Made by a program: the position numbers and the translations under genes | Notes under the pieces: model-generated | The model's input: the letters and a program-made list of their open reading frames with translations, nothing else | Databases searched by the model: none | What the model was told of the DNA's origin: nothing | Shown: piece by piece, positions 9,492 to 20,587 of the stretch | Position numbering within the stretch: the stretch's first letter is position 1 | Layout of the letters: each line of letters opens with the position of its first letter | Assembly: GCA_964019425.1 (NCBI GenBank) | Contig: OZ025838.1 | Span: 124,001-188,000 of the forward strand | Direction of reading: 5' to 3' | Length of the DNA stretch: 64,000 nt | Source of the DNA: Flectonema sp. DT1601 | Taxonomy: Eukaryota > Euglenozoa > Diplonemea > Diplonemida > Diplonemidae

Positions 9492-11003
9492 TTACTTCCA
9501 TCTCGTGCTCGATTCAGGGAAATAATTAGCTGGTGAGAGTACCTTCCCTTCCCAAGCCCTTGTCGTTGTTAAAAGTGGTGATTTTGAATCCAAGTAATAC
9601 GACGTACGACGAGGGGATGTATTCTCGTAAAGGTACGTTGGAGATGATGGTCTCAATGATGGATCATGTAAGAGTCTTTCAGAAGCTTTTTGAGACTCAG
9701 TTGTTGATGACGTGCAAACTGTTATTAGTTTGTCTCGTAGTTTACAAGAAGCAGTTCCTCGAATGACTGTAATCGTTGTGTCATTGAAAGGTTCTTCAGA
9801 AACTGACTCAATCACAATATCAGATAGTGGTGGTAGCAATACCTCTGCTTCTTTTGGATATTTTGACACATCCTGAAGTGCTAGTCCACAAGTAGTACTA
9901 ATCTCAAATAGTAAAGATCCTCCCTTTGTTTTTACAGCATTAGTTGCATTGCCTTCTATGTATGATCTGCTTATCGAAGGATCAAGTGCACAACTACTAG
10001 GCGCAGGCCATAATAAAGGTTCGCTTCTCTTTAATTTGCTGTGATCAGAAATAACATGCTCCGGCAAACCAGCAAGTCCTCGACTCAGTTTATAAGTATT
10101 TCCTTTACTCGGATGAGATGATAGGGACAGTAATAATGTTATTGTTTTAACCCATTTACGAATGTCACACCAAGGCCAGATACTTGGGTTAAGTGGATTC
10201 GAAACAGCTCCTCTCATTGCTCCGTTAATTGTGCTGAACATGGCTTTATTTATTGAATTATTTGATGGTGTGAAACCCATCAGTTGATCAATATCATTCC
10301 CGGACATCGTATATAATGTCATTACGAAAAGCTGAATGTTATTGTATTTGGTTAACTTTGTAGGTCCTTGAGAACGAATTTGTTCAGCAGCTTGTAATAT
10401 TAAATATTTTTTCCCTTTTATCGGTGATTCCAAATTATGTAATAATTCGTCAAGGATATCTCCTTGTTTCTGACGCCATTCCTTTGCCATCCATCTGGCT
10501 AGGATACCAACGCTTTGCCAACTTGCTAGTGATGAAGATCCAGTGTCAAGGGCTTTTTCTGGGCATATCGATTGAGATTTTTGTAGTGCTGCGGCAACCA
10601 TGCTTTGGACGTCAGCTTCAGATACTTCTTTTATTTCGTATTTCATGGGAGTAGAGGAGTTGGTTGAATCAGGAAAACTTTCACTTGCGGCTGATACCGA
10701 GCTCAGCGATTTCGCAATGTCTGGCCATTCTTCTCTTCTACCTCCTGGACGTAGTTCTTCACAATACAATCTAATGTGTGAGAGTGTTTTTAGTGCTGAC
10801 TCAGATATTTTATTGAGTTCAGTAGTTGCTTCTGCTTCCATAAATATCCTTCTAAGTCCATCAGCATCTGGATTTGGTACTCTTGATTCCCAATTAGGTA
10901 ACTCTCCTGGTGGTTTTTCACCTGCAATTTGCTCTCTTAAATCTGTCGGTACATTCCGATCTGATCTAGCAGTCGCTTCTCGCAGTAATTTATGCAACAC
11001 CAT
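9492..11003 (-). CDS. Arginine-type mono-ADP-ribosyltransferase (ART) family protein
   Basis: 503 residues from the ATG at 11003; the longer frame upstream starts only at TTG and is cut by a CTCTTAACAG acceptor. Residues about 220-420 match the eukaryotic ART fold (PF01129): helical IQLFVMTLYTMSG, then YKLSRGLAGLP carrying the conserved Arg, then GGSLLFEIST, and finally the block KYPKEAEVLLPP with the E-x-E pair (Glu-Ala-Glu) that in this family supplies the catalytic Glu. The family moves ADP-ribose from NAD to arginine or other side chains. There is no signal peptide, so it is probably intracellular. The last 100 residues are Ser/Thr-rich and unassigned. Activity is inferred from motif retention only. 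Confidence 0.7.
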   Translation of the reverse strand: MVLHKLLREATARSDRNVPTDLREQIAGEKPPGELPNWESRVPNPDADGLRRIFMEAEATTELNKISESALKTLSHIRLYCEELRPGGRREEWPDIAKSLSSVSAASESFPDSTNSSTPMKYEIKEVSEADVQSMVAAALQKSQSICPEKALDTGSSSLASWQSVGILARWMAKEWRQKQGDILDELLHNLESPIKGKKYLILQAAEQIRSQGPTKLTKYNNIQLFVMTLYTMSGNDIDQLMGFTPSNNSINKAMFSTINGAMRGAVSNPLNPSIWPWCDIRKWVKTITLLLSLSSHPSKGNTYKLSRGLAGLPEHVISDHSKLKRSEPLLWPAPSSCALDPSISRSYIEGNATNAVKTKGGSLLFEISTTCGLALQDVSKYPKEAEVLLPPLSDIVIESVSEEPFNDTTITVIRGTASCKLRDKLITVCTSSTTESQKASERLLHDPSLRPSSPTYLYENTSPRRTSYYLDSKSPLLTTTRAWEGKVLSPANYFPESSTRWK

Positions 11004-11212
11004 ATGATATAAAAATAATAGGCTGTTAAGAGGGATTTTATAACAAAATTTTAACACCTGTAAACCATCAGCAATAGACTCCCTGTGCGACAATGTTTCA
11101 AACCGATACTGTCACAGAAGTAATTGTGTAAAGTTAACAACTGGTTTTCGTCATCTACAGTACATTAGTACAGTTTAGAAATAACAAAGTGGAATTGGAT
11201 AGGTTTTGTTTA

Positions 11213-12127
11213 TCACACGATGTAGTAACTGTTCAGAGCTTCACGTAGATCAGGGTACTTAAACTCAAACCCTCCATCCAACAACTCATTTGGGTATATT
11301 TTAACACTGTCTGTAACAACTGATGACGAAGGTCCCATTAGGTTTAGTAAAGACGATGGAATTGATATCCAACAACCACTGCGAGAGTTAGTATCATTTA
11401 ATTGTTTCATAAATGACTGACATGTCGTTGGGTTCGGAGAACAGATGTTGAAAGAACGGAAGAGCGGATCAGAATCTGACAGTGATCTTAATATTACCAA
11501 AACTGACCTACCTACATCATCTAAATGAACCCACGGATAGTATTGTTCACCAGATCCTAGCGATCCACATCTCATGATTCCCGCTATATTAAGAGGTTGA
11601 AGAAGACCATTGTCTGATATGATTGGATGTCCTATACGAAGAGCGACTACTCCGTTGTTATAATTATCTGACATATCTTTGATGGAATCTTCTATTGATT
11701 TACAACAAGCTACTCTAAAAGACGTTCCTTTATTAGTATGTGATTTGTTTGAGTCTTCTGTATCTCCATAAATACCAGCTGCTGATGCTTGAAGAAGTAT
11801 TGAAGGTTTAGAACCTGATGTAGTGACAGCTGTTTTTATTTTATCAATTGAGTCGAGTCGTGAGTCTCGGATTAAGTTCATCGTGTCTTCTGTCCAATAT
11901 CCTTTACCAGGATTCTCTCCTGCAAAGTTTAGTATGGCAGTTCCGTCATTTATGTGTTCCGGGAGTGTTTCCCATGTGCACCATGCATCACAATTATCAC
12001 TTGTTTGCATTCTTCTTGATACGCCGACTACATGAAAACCACAACGTTTTAACAACCGACTTACACTACTTCCAATGGTTCCTGTAGCTCCGGTTATCAC
12101 GACATTCATACTTAGACTGGTGGTCAT
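11213..12127 (-). CDS. SDR39U1/YfcH-type NAD-dependent epimerase-like protein
   Basis: 304 residues starting at MTTSLSMNVVITG. The Rossmann motif ITGATGTIGSS lies at the N-terminus, followed by LNFAGENPGKGYW, SAAGIYGD and YYPWVHLDDVGR, which are signature blocks of the TIGR01777 family (bacterial YfcH, human SDR39U1, plant GC1). Family members are atypical extended short-chain dehydrogenases; their substrates are mostly unknown, and some act at plastid or cell division. The open frame extends 20 codons further through a GTG, but a CCTCATTCTTTAG acceptor 11 nt before the ATG argues for the shorter form. Full-length and intronless. Confidence 0.85.
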   Translation of the reverse strand: MTTSLSMNVVITGATGTIGSSVSRLLKRCGFHVVGVSRRMQTSDNCDAWCTWETLPEHINDGTAILNFAGENPGKGYWTEDTMNLIRDSRLDSIDKIKTAVTTSGSKPSILLQASAAGIYGDTEDSNKSHTNKGTSFRVACCKSIEDSIKDMSDNYNNGVVALRIGHPIISDNGLLQPLNIAGIMRCGSLGSGEQYYPWVHLDDVGRSVLVILRSLSDSDPLFRSFNICSPNPTTCQSFMKQLNDTNSRSGCWISIPSSLLNLMGPSSSVVTDSVKIYPNELLDGGFEFKYPDLREALNSYYIV

Positions 12128-12452
12128 AATTCTAACTAAAGAATGAGGTATAATTGAATTAAGAATACACAAGTTCGATTCCGACACGGGGAATTTTTGT
12201 CAGAGACCGACAGACATCAATAAGCTGATTTGAAAATTGGGTGACTAATTGTGTTTACCCGCAAGGGCCTGGTGGATAATCCTTAATCTAGGGTTGAGAT
12301 TCGCGTAGTGTTCAGACGGTTGGCTTTCCGACTTTGGATAAATAGGCAACCACAGTTCTGATCCGAGACCTTCACCAACACGTTTTCTTATTTATCATTA
12401 ATGTTGACTAGTTATTCTGAGTGTCCTTTTTTAGTAAATAATCAAAACCTGT
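12128..12452. other. Intergenic spacer
   Basis: 325 bp of mixed sequence, less homopolymeric than other spacers. It contains the trans-splice-like acceptor of the SDR gene. No gene or RNA recognised. Confidence 0.4.
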
Positions 12453-13328
12453 TTAACGAAAAACTCCGAGTACGAACACATTGTAGACGGACGTCGATGC
12501 AGCTGCTCCAACAGTTTGTGTCGCTGATGTTTTTATATCTTTAAGTAGTAGTTTGCTGTCTTCTTCACTGTTACATAACTTATAAGCCACAAGTAGATGG
12601 GAGGCTGTGTCATATTTATTTAGTATCGATCCAATCGCTTTAACACCGACATTGGGAATCTGAGATAACATTCCTCTAAAGATTCGATGAGGGTCTGACT
12701 CTGCACGTCCTTTTATTGGAGTAAAATTATGGATTTTAAAAGGTGCCTTAGCAATATATGTCGTCAGACCTGATAAGAATACTGCCGTAGTTCCTTTATT
12801 CGGAAACACTTTAATAGATAAAATATTTGGAGAGGAGAGGAGGTTTATTTTAACTGTGTGCATGGATGTGCCTTCCAGTATGATGACCGCTCGTGAATCA
12901 GAGGTGGCATCAGATATATAATCAATCAGTTTATTTCCTACGTAGGATAATAACTCTTTACGAATGATCAAAACAATAAAATTAACACAATGTTTTTGTG
13001 AAATACAATTTGGTTTTCCCATCGAAGATAACTCAGAAGAAAGACTCCACGTCACGATTGTCCATTTTATAGAACAGCTGATGTCGTTGGTTGTTTTCTT
13101 AATATTATCTCTTTTTATTCCACCCATGACCATCCTCTCTTTGTATTCATCGTTGTAGATATCTTTATCTATTTCTAATTCGATGTAATCGAGGGTGTCT
13201 TTTCCTGAAACTAATTTTCGATTTTCCTGTTTGAGTCGTTTTTTTTCTTTTTTTTCTTCTTCAGTTTGTTTTTTTGGTTTTGGTTTTGGTTTTGCCGATG
13301 GATTATTTTTACGTGTTTGTTTCGGCAT
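12453..13328 (-). CDS. XPF/MUS81-partner (EME1-like) protein, tentative
   Basis: 291 residues from the ATG at 13328 (MPKQTRK); the longer frame begins at TTG inside the acceptor region. A Lys/Glu/Gln-rich basic head (1-60) precedes a globular domain. AVIILEGTSM resembles the strand carrying the EG of XPF-type nuclease folds. The C-terminal FRGMLSQIPNVGVKAIGSILNKY looks like the first helix-hairpin-helix of EME1/MUS81/XPF. The ERKxxxD nuclease signature was not found, as expected of the non-catalytic partner EME1/Mms4. If right, it works with MUS81 on branched DNA. Family assignment is uncertain; the gene itself looks solid. Confidence 0.5.
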   Translation of the reverse strand: MPKQTRKNNPSAKPKPKPKKQTEEEKKEKKRLKQENRKLVSGKDTLDYIELEIDKDIYNDEYKERMVMGGIKRDNIKKTTNDISCSIKWTIVTWSLSSELSSMGKPNCISQKHCVNFIVLIIRKELLSYVGNKLIDYISDATSDSRAVIILEGTSMHTVKINLLSSPNILSIKVFPNKGTTAVFLSGLTTYIAKAPFKIHNFTPIKGRAESDPHRIFRGMLSQIPNVGVKAIGSILNKYDTASHLLVAYKLCNSEEDSKLLLKDIKTSATQTVGAAASTSVYNVFVLGVFR

Positions 13329-13521
13329 TGTGTTTGACTGAATTGAACTAAAATATTTTTTTAAAAACAACCCGACTAACCATGTTAAGAAAACATCAAA
13401 CTTCTTGCAAGGGCTACTACTCTTCTTTTATTGTATTTTTTACGGTACTGAAAAAGAGTGCAGATTAGAACTGAAGTAATCTTTTTTATTACGAAAAAAC
13501 CAAAAAAAAAAAAAAAGAAAA

Positions 13522-14625
13522 TCAATTCTGAACAACAGCTGGAAGGTATCTGCCATCATTTAGTACGACAGCTGAGAGAGTTCGAAGTGTTTTCAATCTC
13601 CTAATGTCTTCAGAGTGGTCTGATCCCCAAGTGTATGAATCTGAAACACTACAAAGAACAGATGGAATCAAGCAACCATCAATATGAGCTACAGCAGAAA
13701 GAGGTGAGTGTTGAGTCTCTTGGTGATGATGACACTCACTTGGAATAAAAGAATCTTCGTATTGATCGCATTCCTCAATTGTCATTTCAGACCATTGAGA
13801 AGTAATATCAGAAGTCCATTGTAATTCTTCTTGAAGCAGATTATATTTTGAATCCTCACTAGATGAAGTTAATAAACAATCAGCTGTGTACCAAAGCTCA
13901 AATAGAAGCATCGGTTCTGAAGCGTTTGATGTTTGATTTGATTCAACTAACTGAAGTAGTTCAGAGACTGTAGCTACAAGATTCTTCATAAAAACTCCAT
14001 TTAATCTGTTGATTACTTCAGTTGATGTGATGTTATCTATTTCTGTTAATGAACTCAATTCGTGTTGGAGATGGTTCCAACTTCTTATTTCACTTTTTCC
14101 CATCTTTAACGGCATATTTTTTAACTTTATCTGACTTTTTAATTTATCTAATTGGATACAGGCTTTGTCAAGCTGATCGCAGATTGTTGTCAGTTGCTGA
14201 GATTGTTTTGATATTTTTAACTCAATACCTGCTCCTGGACTGTTATTATTTTTATTATTCGGAGATGAAGTCTTTTGTAAAATTGAGTACACACTTTCTG
14301 GAGTTTCTTTTATTATTTTATTTAGACTTGTCTCAGTTTTTATTTTCACAGCTTCAATTCTTTTTGCATCCGACAGTTGGTGTTCAGCATCTGCTTTGGA
14401 ATTTTGTAAATTTTTTATTTCTGTTTCAAGTTGTAGTCTTTTTCGAATTTCTTTGTCGTATGAACGTCGACGGACATCGAGACTTTCTATTTCATCATTT
14501 ACTCTGTGTTCCGCAGATTTTATTATGGAATTTAAATTTCTCAGTTGCGTAACAACTTCTGTTGGATTGCAGGTTTCTGAAATATCAAAACCATCAGAGC
14601 ACCAAACACAATCGTTTCCTGTCAT
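13522..14625 (-). CDS. Coiled-coil protein, unknown
   Basis: 367 residues from the ATG at 14625 (MTGNDCVWCSDGFD). Residues 20-200 are mainly heptad-like charged helix with an Asn/Lys linker near 125. The second half is acidic and partly helical, with ECHHHQETQH near 300. No family recognised. The ATG directly follows a TTTATTGGTAG acceptor, six nt away, consistent with its neighbours. Confidence 0.65.
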   Translation of the reverse strand: MTGNDCVWCSDGFDISETCNPTEVVTQLRNLNSIIKSAEHRVNDEIESLDVRRRSYDKEIRKRLQLETEIKNLQNSKADAEHQLSDAKRIEAVKIKTETSLNKIIKETPESVYSILQKTSSPNNKNNNSPGAGIELKISKQSQQLTTICDQLDKACIQLDKLKSQIKLKNMPLKMGKSEIRSWNHLQHELSSLTEIDNITSTEVINRLNGVFMKNLVATVSELLQLVESNQTSNASEPMLLFELWYTADCLLTSSSEDSKYNLLQEELQWTSDITSQWSEMTIEECDQYEDSFIPSECHHHQETQHSPLSAVAHIDGCLIPSVLCSVSDSYTWGSDHSEDIRRLKTLRTLSAVVLNDGRYLPAVVQN

Positions 14626-15346
14626 GTTACCTACCAATAAATTAAATTAAATTAAATTTAAATTAGTCGTTCTTCTGTTTGAATCTCACGTACACTTCTT
14701 TAATATTATTTTTTTTTAAAATACTGTAAAATAACGAAGTGAATACAACTTAAATACTTGTTAGAGACTTAATGTGAAAAGAGGGGGGTGAAAAGGGGAG
14801 GGAAAAGATGGGAAAAAAGAAAAAAAATTTTGGATTTGGATTACTTATTTACAAACCGAGAATATTTCGGCACGTGAGGCCTTCGCCAAGGCCAAGAATA
14901 GGACTTAATTACTGCGGGCATCTCTCTCTCTTTTAACTTGAGTATAATAACACCCTCTTAATATTTATGTGTGTGGAACAACAATAATAAAAAACACAAT
15001 CACCAACTGTGACGAATTCCAAGCAAGAAACGTAATAGCTTTGCGCTAAACTCTGACTTAAGTTGTTTTTTTTTAAAAGGGAAAAAAAAGAAAAAAGAAA
15101 AAACTCTTTGTACAAGGTAAAAATAAAAATTAAAAAGAAATTCAGAGTTGTGAACGCAAATATCTCTTTTCAGTTGCTGCTAATTATAATTGGAATTCCC
15201 CCCAAGGACAGATCAGATCGTTTTTTTTTTTTTTTTTTTTTTCCCCCTCCTTTTCAACCGTTTTTTATTGCATGATAATGAACGAGAATAATACTTTTGT
15301 AAAAAATAAAAATAAAAAAAATTAAAAAAAAACTCAAAAAAAAAAA
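14626..15346. other. Intergenic spacer, 0.7 kb
   Basis: AT-rich, with purine-rich stretches near 14780-14830 and 15075-15105 and a T22 tract near 15219-15242. A short inverted repeat (GGCCTT / AAGGCC, 4-nt loop) lies at 14878-14893. No gene seen on either strand. Confidence 0.5.
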
Positions 15347-15992
15347 TTACTTCGCAATCGGAAGAAACAACTTGAATTCTGGAGGAAGCTCTTCTTCACT
15401 GTAAAGTCTGTCACTGAAGTAAAGACGACGGATTCTACAATTGGCGTGGACCTGCACTCTAAGTGTCTCTATGTAGTTAGTACCGTATGCTCTTCTAGTG
15501 AAGTCAGATAAATTAAATTGAATTTGATTCCATCCCTCATCGAGCCTCATAGGCATCGTACAGATAAAAGGTTTCACTCTTGTCGTACTTTGATAATTTG
15601 ATGCTCTGAATCTCCTTCTAACATTCTTGTCATCGAGGACTTGAACTTCGAATGTAAAATACTTCTTCAAATTCTTTATAATCATAACTAAGAATGGCAG
15701 TTTTATCCCGAGGGTCTTTGACGGGTCTGCAGGACATGTGATGAAGTTAGTATTAACGTTTGTGCCTATCAATTCAAGCACACTTGATTGAATGTCCTGA
15801 TGGTTTTTGGGTGTTTGTTTAATAATTTGACAACTAAAAAAGTAAAAAAAAATAAAGAAAAACATCACACACCTGATCAGTTATTCTCTTAATGTGACCA
15901 TTTTTAACTTGTTTGTCCCAAATCTGTAGAGGTCGGCTACCGATACTGTACAGTATAGATAAGAAACCTGATTGGAAGGTATTCCTGAACAT
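15347..15992 (-). CDS. CFAP20: CFAP20/Bug22 axonemal protein, two exons
   Basis: Model: exon 1 15992-15873 (40 codons) and exon 2 15796-15347, joined over a 76-bp GTGTGT...CAG intron, giving 189 residues, the usual CFAP20 length. Exon 1 encodes [20 protein letters not shown] and exon 2 continues [15 protein letters not shown]. The central [39 protein letters not shown] and [20 protein letters not shown] are almost identical to animal CFAP20. The protein is an inner-junction component between A and B tubules of doublet microtubules and shapes ciliary beating. Its presence means the organism builds motile cilia. A CCTCACTCAG acceptor lies about 15 nt before the ATG. Confidence 0.95.
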
Positions 15993-16177
15993 TTCTGTGC
16001 GAGATACCTGAGTGAGGAAAATATCTTAAAGAGAACTATTCGAATGAAATACCTGAAAAGTCTAAAAAAAACGGTTTTTCTTTTGGTAATATTCGTGTAA
16101 AATAATCATATTTAGAAATAGTTTCCAGATCGACGACTGCCAGTCCTGAAAAATACCTTTTATTAAACACCACAATT

Positions 16178-16370
16178 ATTATTTATTTATTTACGAAGCC
16201 TAGGAAGCCAAAAGCCAGGAAAAGCTCAACAGGGGTAACAGTTATATCGCTACCAGCAACCGTGAGACTCTCACAGACGATAAGAGACGTAGAATAACCT
16301 GGAACAAATGACTACCTAAACCCACCGTCCACGCGAGCAGACAGTGTTAGAGACGGCTGATAACGCCAAT
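16178..16370 (-). repeat. SINE-like dispersed repeat, copy A
   Basis: About 190 bp, nearly identical to segments at 18570-18723 and 31750-31957, and distantly to 20588-20690. Read on the minus strand it ends in CGTAAATAAATAAATAA, a (TAAA)n-type 3' tail as found on some LINE 3' ends and the SINEs they mobilise. The head on that strand starts near GGCGTTATCAGCCGTCTCT. No pol III boxes were recognised, so SINE versus truncated LINE end is open. Confidence 0.65.
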
Positions 16371-17157
16371 TTATTATATTTATTATAACTATCAGAAATC
16401 ATCAGCAACAATACTACCCAACTTGTTAGTTGTTTTTGTTTGTTTAATATAGTTTTAAGATACCTGAGTAAAGGAAGTATTTTTCACGTGAAATAAAACT
16501 GATTAAAAAAGAAACACCTTTGTAAACAAGAACTAGCAATCTAATTAAAAAATTATTACTTTTCTTTTTTTTTCTTTTTTTTTTCTTTTTTATTTTACTA
16601 GTGTTTACTATAAGTTTGTATTGTTACCTGGGAGAACTTTGTATGAAATTTTAGTTAAAAAAAAAATTAAAATAAAATGTTATCATACAAAATAATAAGA
16701 GAGAACGCATCAATAATTCAAAAGGAAGTCAGAAAAGTGACAACACGTTCAGAGGTTGTCATGAAACAGAAATACATTTGGTGGAATCGAAGAGAAAATG
16801 TTAACTCTTTTTGGAATTTAAACACACAGAGCGCCAACCACGAGTAGTCCTTCATCGGGGGGTCTATTGAACAACCCCATTCAACGCCCATTTAAAGTTT
16901 AAGAATATGATAAAAAGGAACATAAGACACGTACGAACCTTCATTGAAAAAGGATCAAAACAAATTCAAAAAAAGAAATAAGGAAAAAAAAAAAAGAAAA
17001 TACATAAAAACCGTACCAGATAAATGAAACAGAGAAGCCAACTATAACACAACAATAATAATAATAAAAATAAAGAAAAGAAATTTAACTACTCAATTCC
17101 TTTTTATCAAATGAAATATTACATTCACAGAGAAGAAAGGATAATATTATTTCTTTC

Positions 17158-17195
<38 letters not shown>

Positions 17196-17222
17196 GAAAC
17201 CAATCATCTTCGGTCATAATTA

Positions 17223-17382
17223 TAAAATGGTATCACAGATTGCTTTGGGTTGCAAACTGAATAACGCAAACCAGCTGCTCCAACCCACACTGCAGACTGG
17301 CGGTAGAAAGAAAACAACACTTGTTCTCTCAAATAGAATACATCACATAGGTGATATATGAGTTTATTGTAAAGATATGTAC
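17223..17382. repeat. 160-bp direct repeat, copy 1
   Basis: Starts TAAAATGGTATCACAGATTG and ends GATATGTAC. It is repeated with only a few differences at 18009-18167, 786 bp away in the same orientation. The sequence between and after the copies carries degenerate pieces of a second family (TAACTCACAGCAAC ... TTAGCTTCAGCTGAAG). Confidence 0.75.
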
Positions 17383-17767
17383 GTTGTTTGTATTAGTTAG
17401 TTGGAATATGAGTTTGTTATAAAAAAGTGCACTAAAATAAAATATAAAAAAGAAAAGTTATAAAAACACATTGTTCTGCTGTTCCATAATACACTGTGGA
17501 ATACGTAGTATTAGTTAGTTGGCTAGTTAAATAATCCAACGTTGTTGTAAATTATGAGCATAACTCACAGCAATGGATTTGTTGAAAACTTCAACTAAAA
17601 AGTGATGTAATTCAACTTTATAAAAAAAAGATTAGTAAAACACCGATCTCCAGCTTTCCACTTTTGCTTAGATTATTAAACCGGTATTAGCAATAATAGA
17701 AGGGTTATCACATTAGTTAGTTAAGGAACTTATAGCAAACAGAGGACCCAATCAGTATGGATTTGTT

Positions 17768-17801
17768 GATTTGAGCTTCGGCTGAAGCCGAAGCTCAAAT
17801 C
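17768..17801. repeat. Perfect 16-bp inverted repeat (hairpin)
   Basis: Arms GATTTGAGCTTCGGCT and its exact complement, separated by two bases (GA). It sits inside the degenerate repeat family with GCTTCAGCTGAAG-like cores. No coding frame surrounds it. Confidence 0.9.
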
Positions 17802-18008
17802 TCCAGTTTTCTACTTTGCCTAGCTTAAATAACATGACAGAAAGATATTACAAGGTAAGCCTGGTAGGGCTTTAATGTACACAGAAACCGGTAAAGAAGA
17901 AAATCAGGGTAAAAAATTATAGTTGAAATTTTCACACTGACACGATCTTTTTTTTTTCCAGCCATCCAAGTAGCAGAACGATGACAACGTTTTACTCATC
18001 GCATTGTT

Positions 18009-18167
18009 TAAAATGGTATCACAGATTGCTTTGGGTTACAAACTGAATAACGCAAACCAGCTGCTCCAACCCACACTGCAGACTGGCGGTAGAAAGAAAA
18101 CAACACTAGTTCTCTCAATAGAATACATCACATAGGTGGTATAAGAGTTTATTGTAAAGATATGTAC
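18009..18167. repeat. 160-bp direct repeat, copy 2
   Basis: Partner of 17223-17382. It is followed by the motif TAACTCACAGCAACAGAAGA and a CCGTTTCCGAAGACT stretch, which recur in altered form near 20440-20490, 20750-20790 and 31590-31640. Confidence 0.75.
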
Positions 18168-18569
18168 TTAAGGTATATAGTCAAACATTGCTGAATATTA
18201 TAAGCACTCTTGGGGGAGTAACTCACAGCAACAGAAGACCCAATCCGTAACCGTTTCCGAAGACTCGGTGTGGATTGTTGAATTAGCTTCAGCTGAAGGG
18301 GATGTAATTTTAATTTATAAAAATAATTAAGGGACCAGTCTTCAGTCTTCATACACTAACAAGGTGGACACCATCACAAATTTGAATAAACCCAAACGCA
18401 AGCAGAACATAACAAAACTAATTAAATTTTTTTTTTTGAGACGGATCACAGGACACACAAAACCAACATAAAAAACAGAATAAGAATATGTTGACCTGCG
18501 TTTGCTTCTCAGAGAACGCTCAGAGGGAAAGGAAAAAAAAAAAAAAAAAAACTAAAATTAAAATTAAAA

Positions 18570-18723
18570 TTATTTATTTATTTATTTATTTACGAAGCCT
18601 AGGAGCCAAAAGCCAGGAAAAGCTCAACAGGGGTAACAGTTATATCGCTACCAGCAACCGTGAGACTCTTACAGACGATAAGAGACGTAGAATAACCTGA
18701 AACAAATGACTACCTAAACCCAC
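18570..18723 (-). repeat. SINE-like dispersed repeat, copy B (5'-truncated)
   Basis: Same sequence as copy A from the TTTATTTATTTACGAAGCC end to CTAAACCCACC, but without the last 45 bp. On the minus strand that is loss of the 5' part, as expected of incomplete reverse transcription. Confidence 0.65.
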
Positions 18724-20128
18724 CTAATTAAAATTAAAAATAGATTAGAAAAATAATGAAATTGCGAATTCGGATAAAACAGTAATAAAAAAATGAGAAC
18801 TCTTCAAGATGAAGACGAAAGAAAACTCAACGTACTGACATACAATTATTAACTACGTTAAGTAGCTGAAGTATGAGTTTGATGAATGGATTAATATTAA
18901 GATGTCGATTCCATTGCATAGCAAATAGTATCAATGCAAGTAGACCCAATCTTCTTAGGCTTGACAACGTCATCCTGAGCACAGCATGTCATTGTCAGCT
19001 TCACGTCAGTTAGAAAGTGTGCTTGGTTTTCAAGACTGAATAACCGAAGGCCATCAAAAACACTGAACCCAATCGCACAGCATACATGTTGTGATTCGCG
19101 ATCAACTTGAAATAAGAAAACCTAAAAAGACAAAAAAGACAAAAAAGAGGAATAGATTGAGAAACAAAAAGAGAACAAAACCTAAACATAATAGTATAGA
19201 ATAAAATCACGTCAAAAAGCACCTAGACCTAATCGCACAGTATACATGGTAACATAGGTTGTGCTTCGTGACGCAATATAAAAAATAGAAGAAACAAGAA
19301 AGGAGAAGAACAGAGTACTCGATGTAGGAGGCAATTCAATATTTTATGTTCTTGCGCTCATGTGGATAAAATGAACCTCGAATTATCTAAAAGATAGAAT
19401 TCGGTTTTTTTTTTTCTTTCAAACAATTAACAAGGCTGTAGGAGTGGTATTTTTTATCTTCCAGCTTGGAGAAGCTTTACCAAACTGACTAACCGAAAAA
19501 ACACTATTGTCTGCCCTCAAAGAGGCAATCCCTGAGGGTTGAATGTTTGATTTTGTAAAAAAAAACATTATTGCATCCCATTAACATGATCTGTTAAATA
19601 GGAATACAGTGACTTATGGTAATGCTTAACTTAGCCTTTTAAGGTTTCAGGACTTACCTTTAAATATTTATCATCAGTTATGGTGCAGAAGTCAGGCAGT
19701 CAATAATTCAGACTGCATCACCCCCTCAGTTGGCAATTCTGGTAGCGTAGTAACCTTCTGTTTTATATTATTTGTAATGAAATTATTTTTATCACTACTA
19801 TTAGTCCCTGGGGAGTGAGTGCACTGCCAGATCCCGATTTATTAGAAAGGACGCTCCGAAAAAACCAAAAAGAAAATCTTTTTGTAAACTAAAAACTAAG
19901 CTGCTTTTTCATTAAAAAAAAGGGAAGAATAAAATTAACAGTTTTGTTTTTGCTAAAAAACTTGCCGTCGACGTTTTTATTTCAGCAGAATATCGCAAAG
20001 CAACACAATTAATTATTTAAAAAAATAAGGTTTTCCGAAAAACCTCCAATTTTTTTTTTCTGTCGTAATCAAAAATGTTTTCTTTGTGAAGAAAGTTTTT
20101 ATTGAAATACTCTCTCGAAAAAAGAAAA

Positions 20129-20163
<35 letters not shown>

Positions 20164-20587
20164 TAGACACCATGATATTGGAGTCTTACACTCAAATTTA
20201 AATGTTTTTATATCAATGTTTGTGGAGCCTTAAAAACTCCATTCGGTTCAAAAAAAAAAGGGTGAGAACTTTGTGCTATAAAGTTGTAACAAACCCTACT
20301 TAAAGGGTAATTGATTAACTTTGCCGGATTATATCAGCCAAGGATATTTTGGTATCAGGTTGAGGAGTTTGGTTTTTTTTTATTTATTTATTTTTTTTTT
20401 AAAAAGTTCATTGTTGCTGTATATCGTGAGTGTTAGGTAACTCACAGCAACCCGCAAGCCGTTTCCGGAGACCCAGCGCAGATTGTCGAATTAGCATGAA
20501 ACTGAACAGATGTTTACCAAACATTATCCGTTTGGTGTAGAAGGTAAGTAAGCCAACCCTTGATCCTCATATGTCACAACTCAGTTA

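Noticed and set aside
10600-11007. Plus-strand frames opposite the ART-like, golgin and MATE genes (for example 10600-11007, 28021-28536, 36319-36699)
   Set aside because: Exact complements of well-supported coding sequence, with no domain and no acceptor before the start.
17223-18167. LTR pair of a short retroelement
   Set aside because: Repeats are only 160 bp, lack TG...CA ends and no primer-binding site or internal coding trace is visible.
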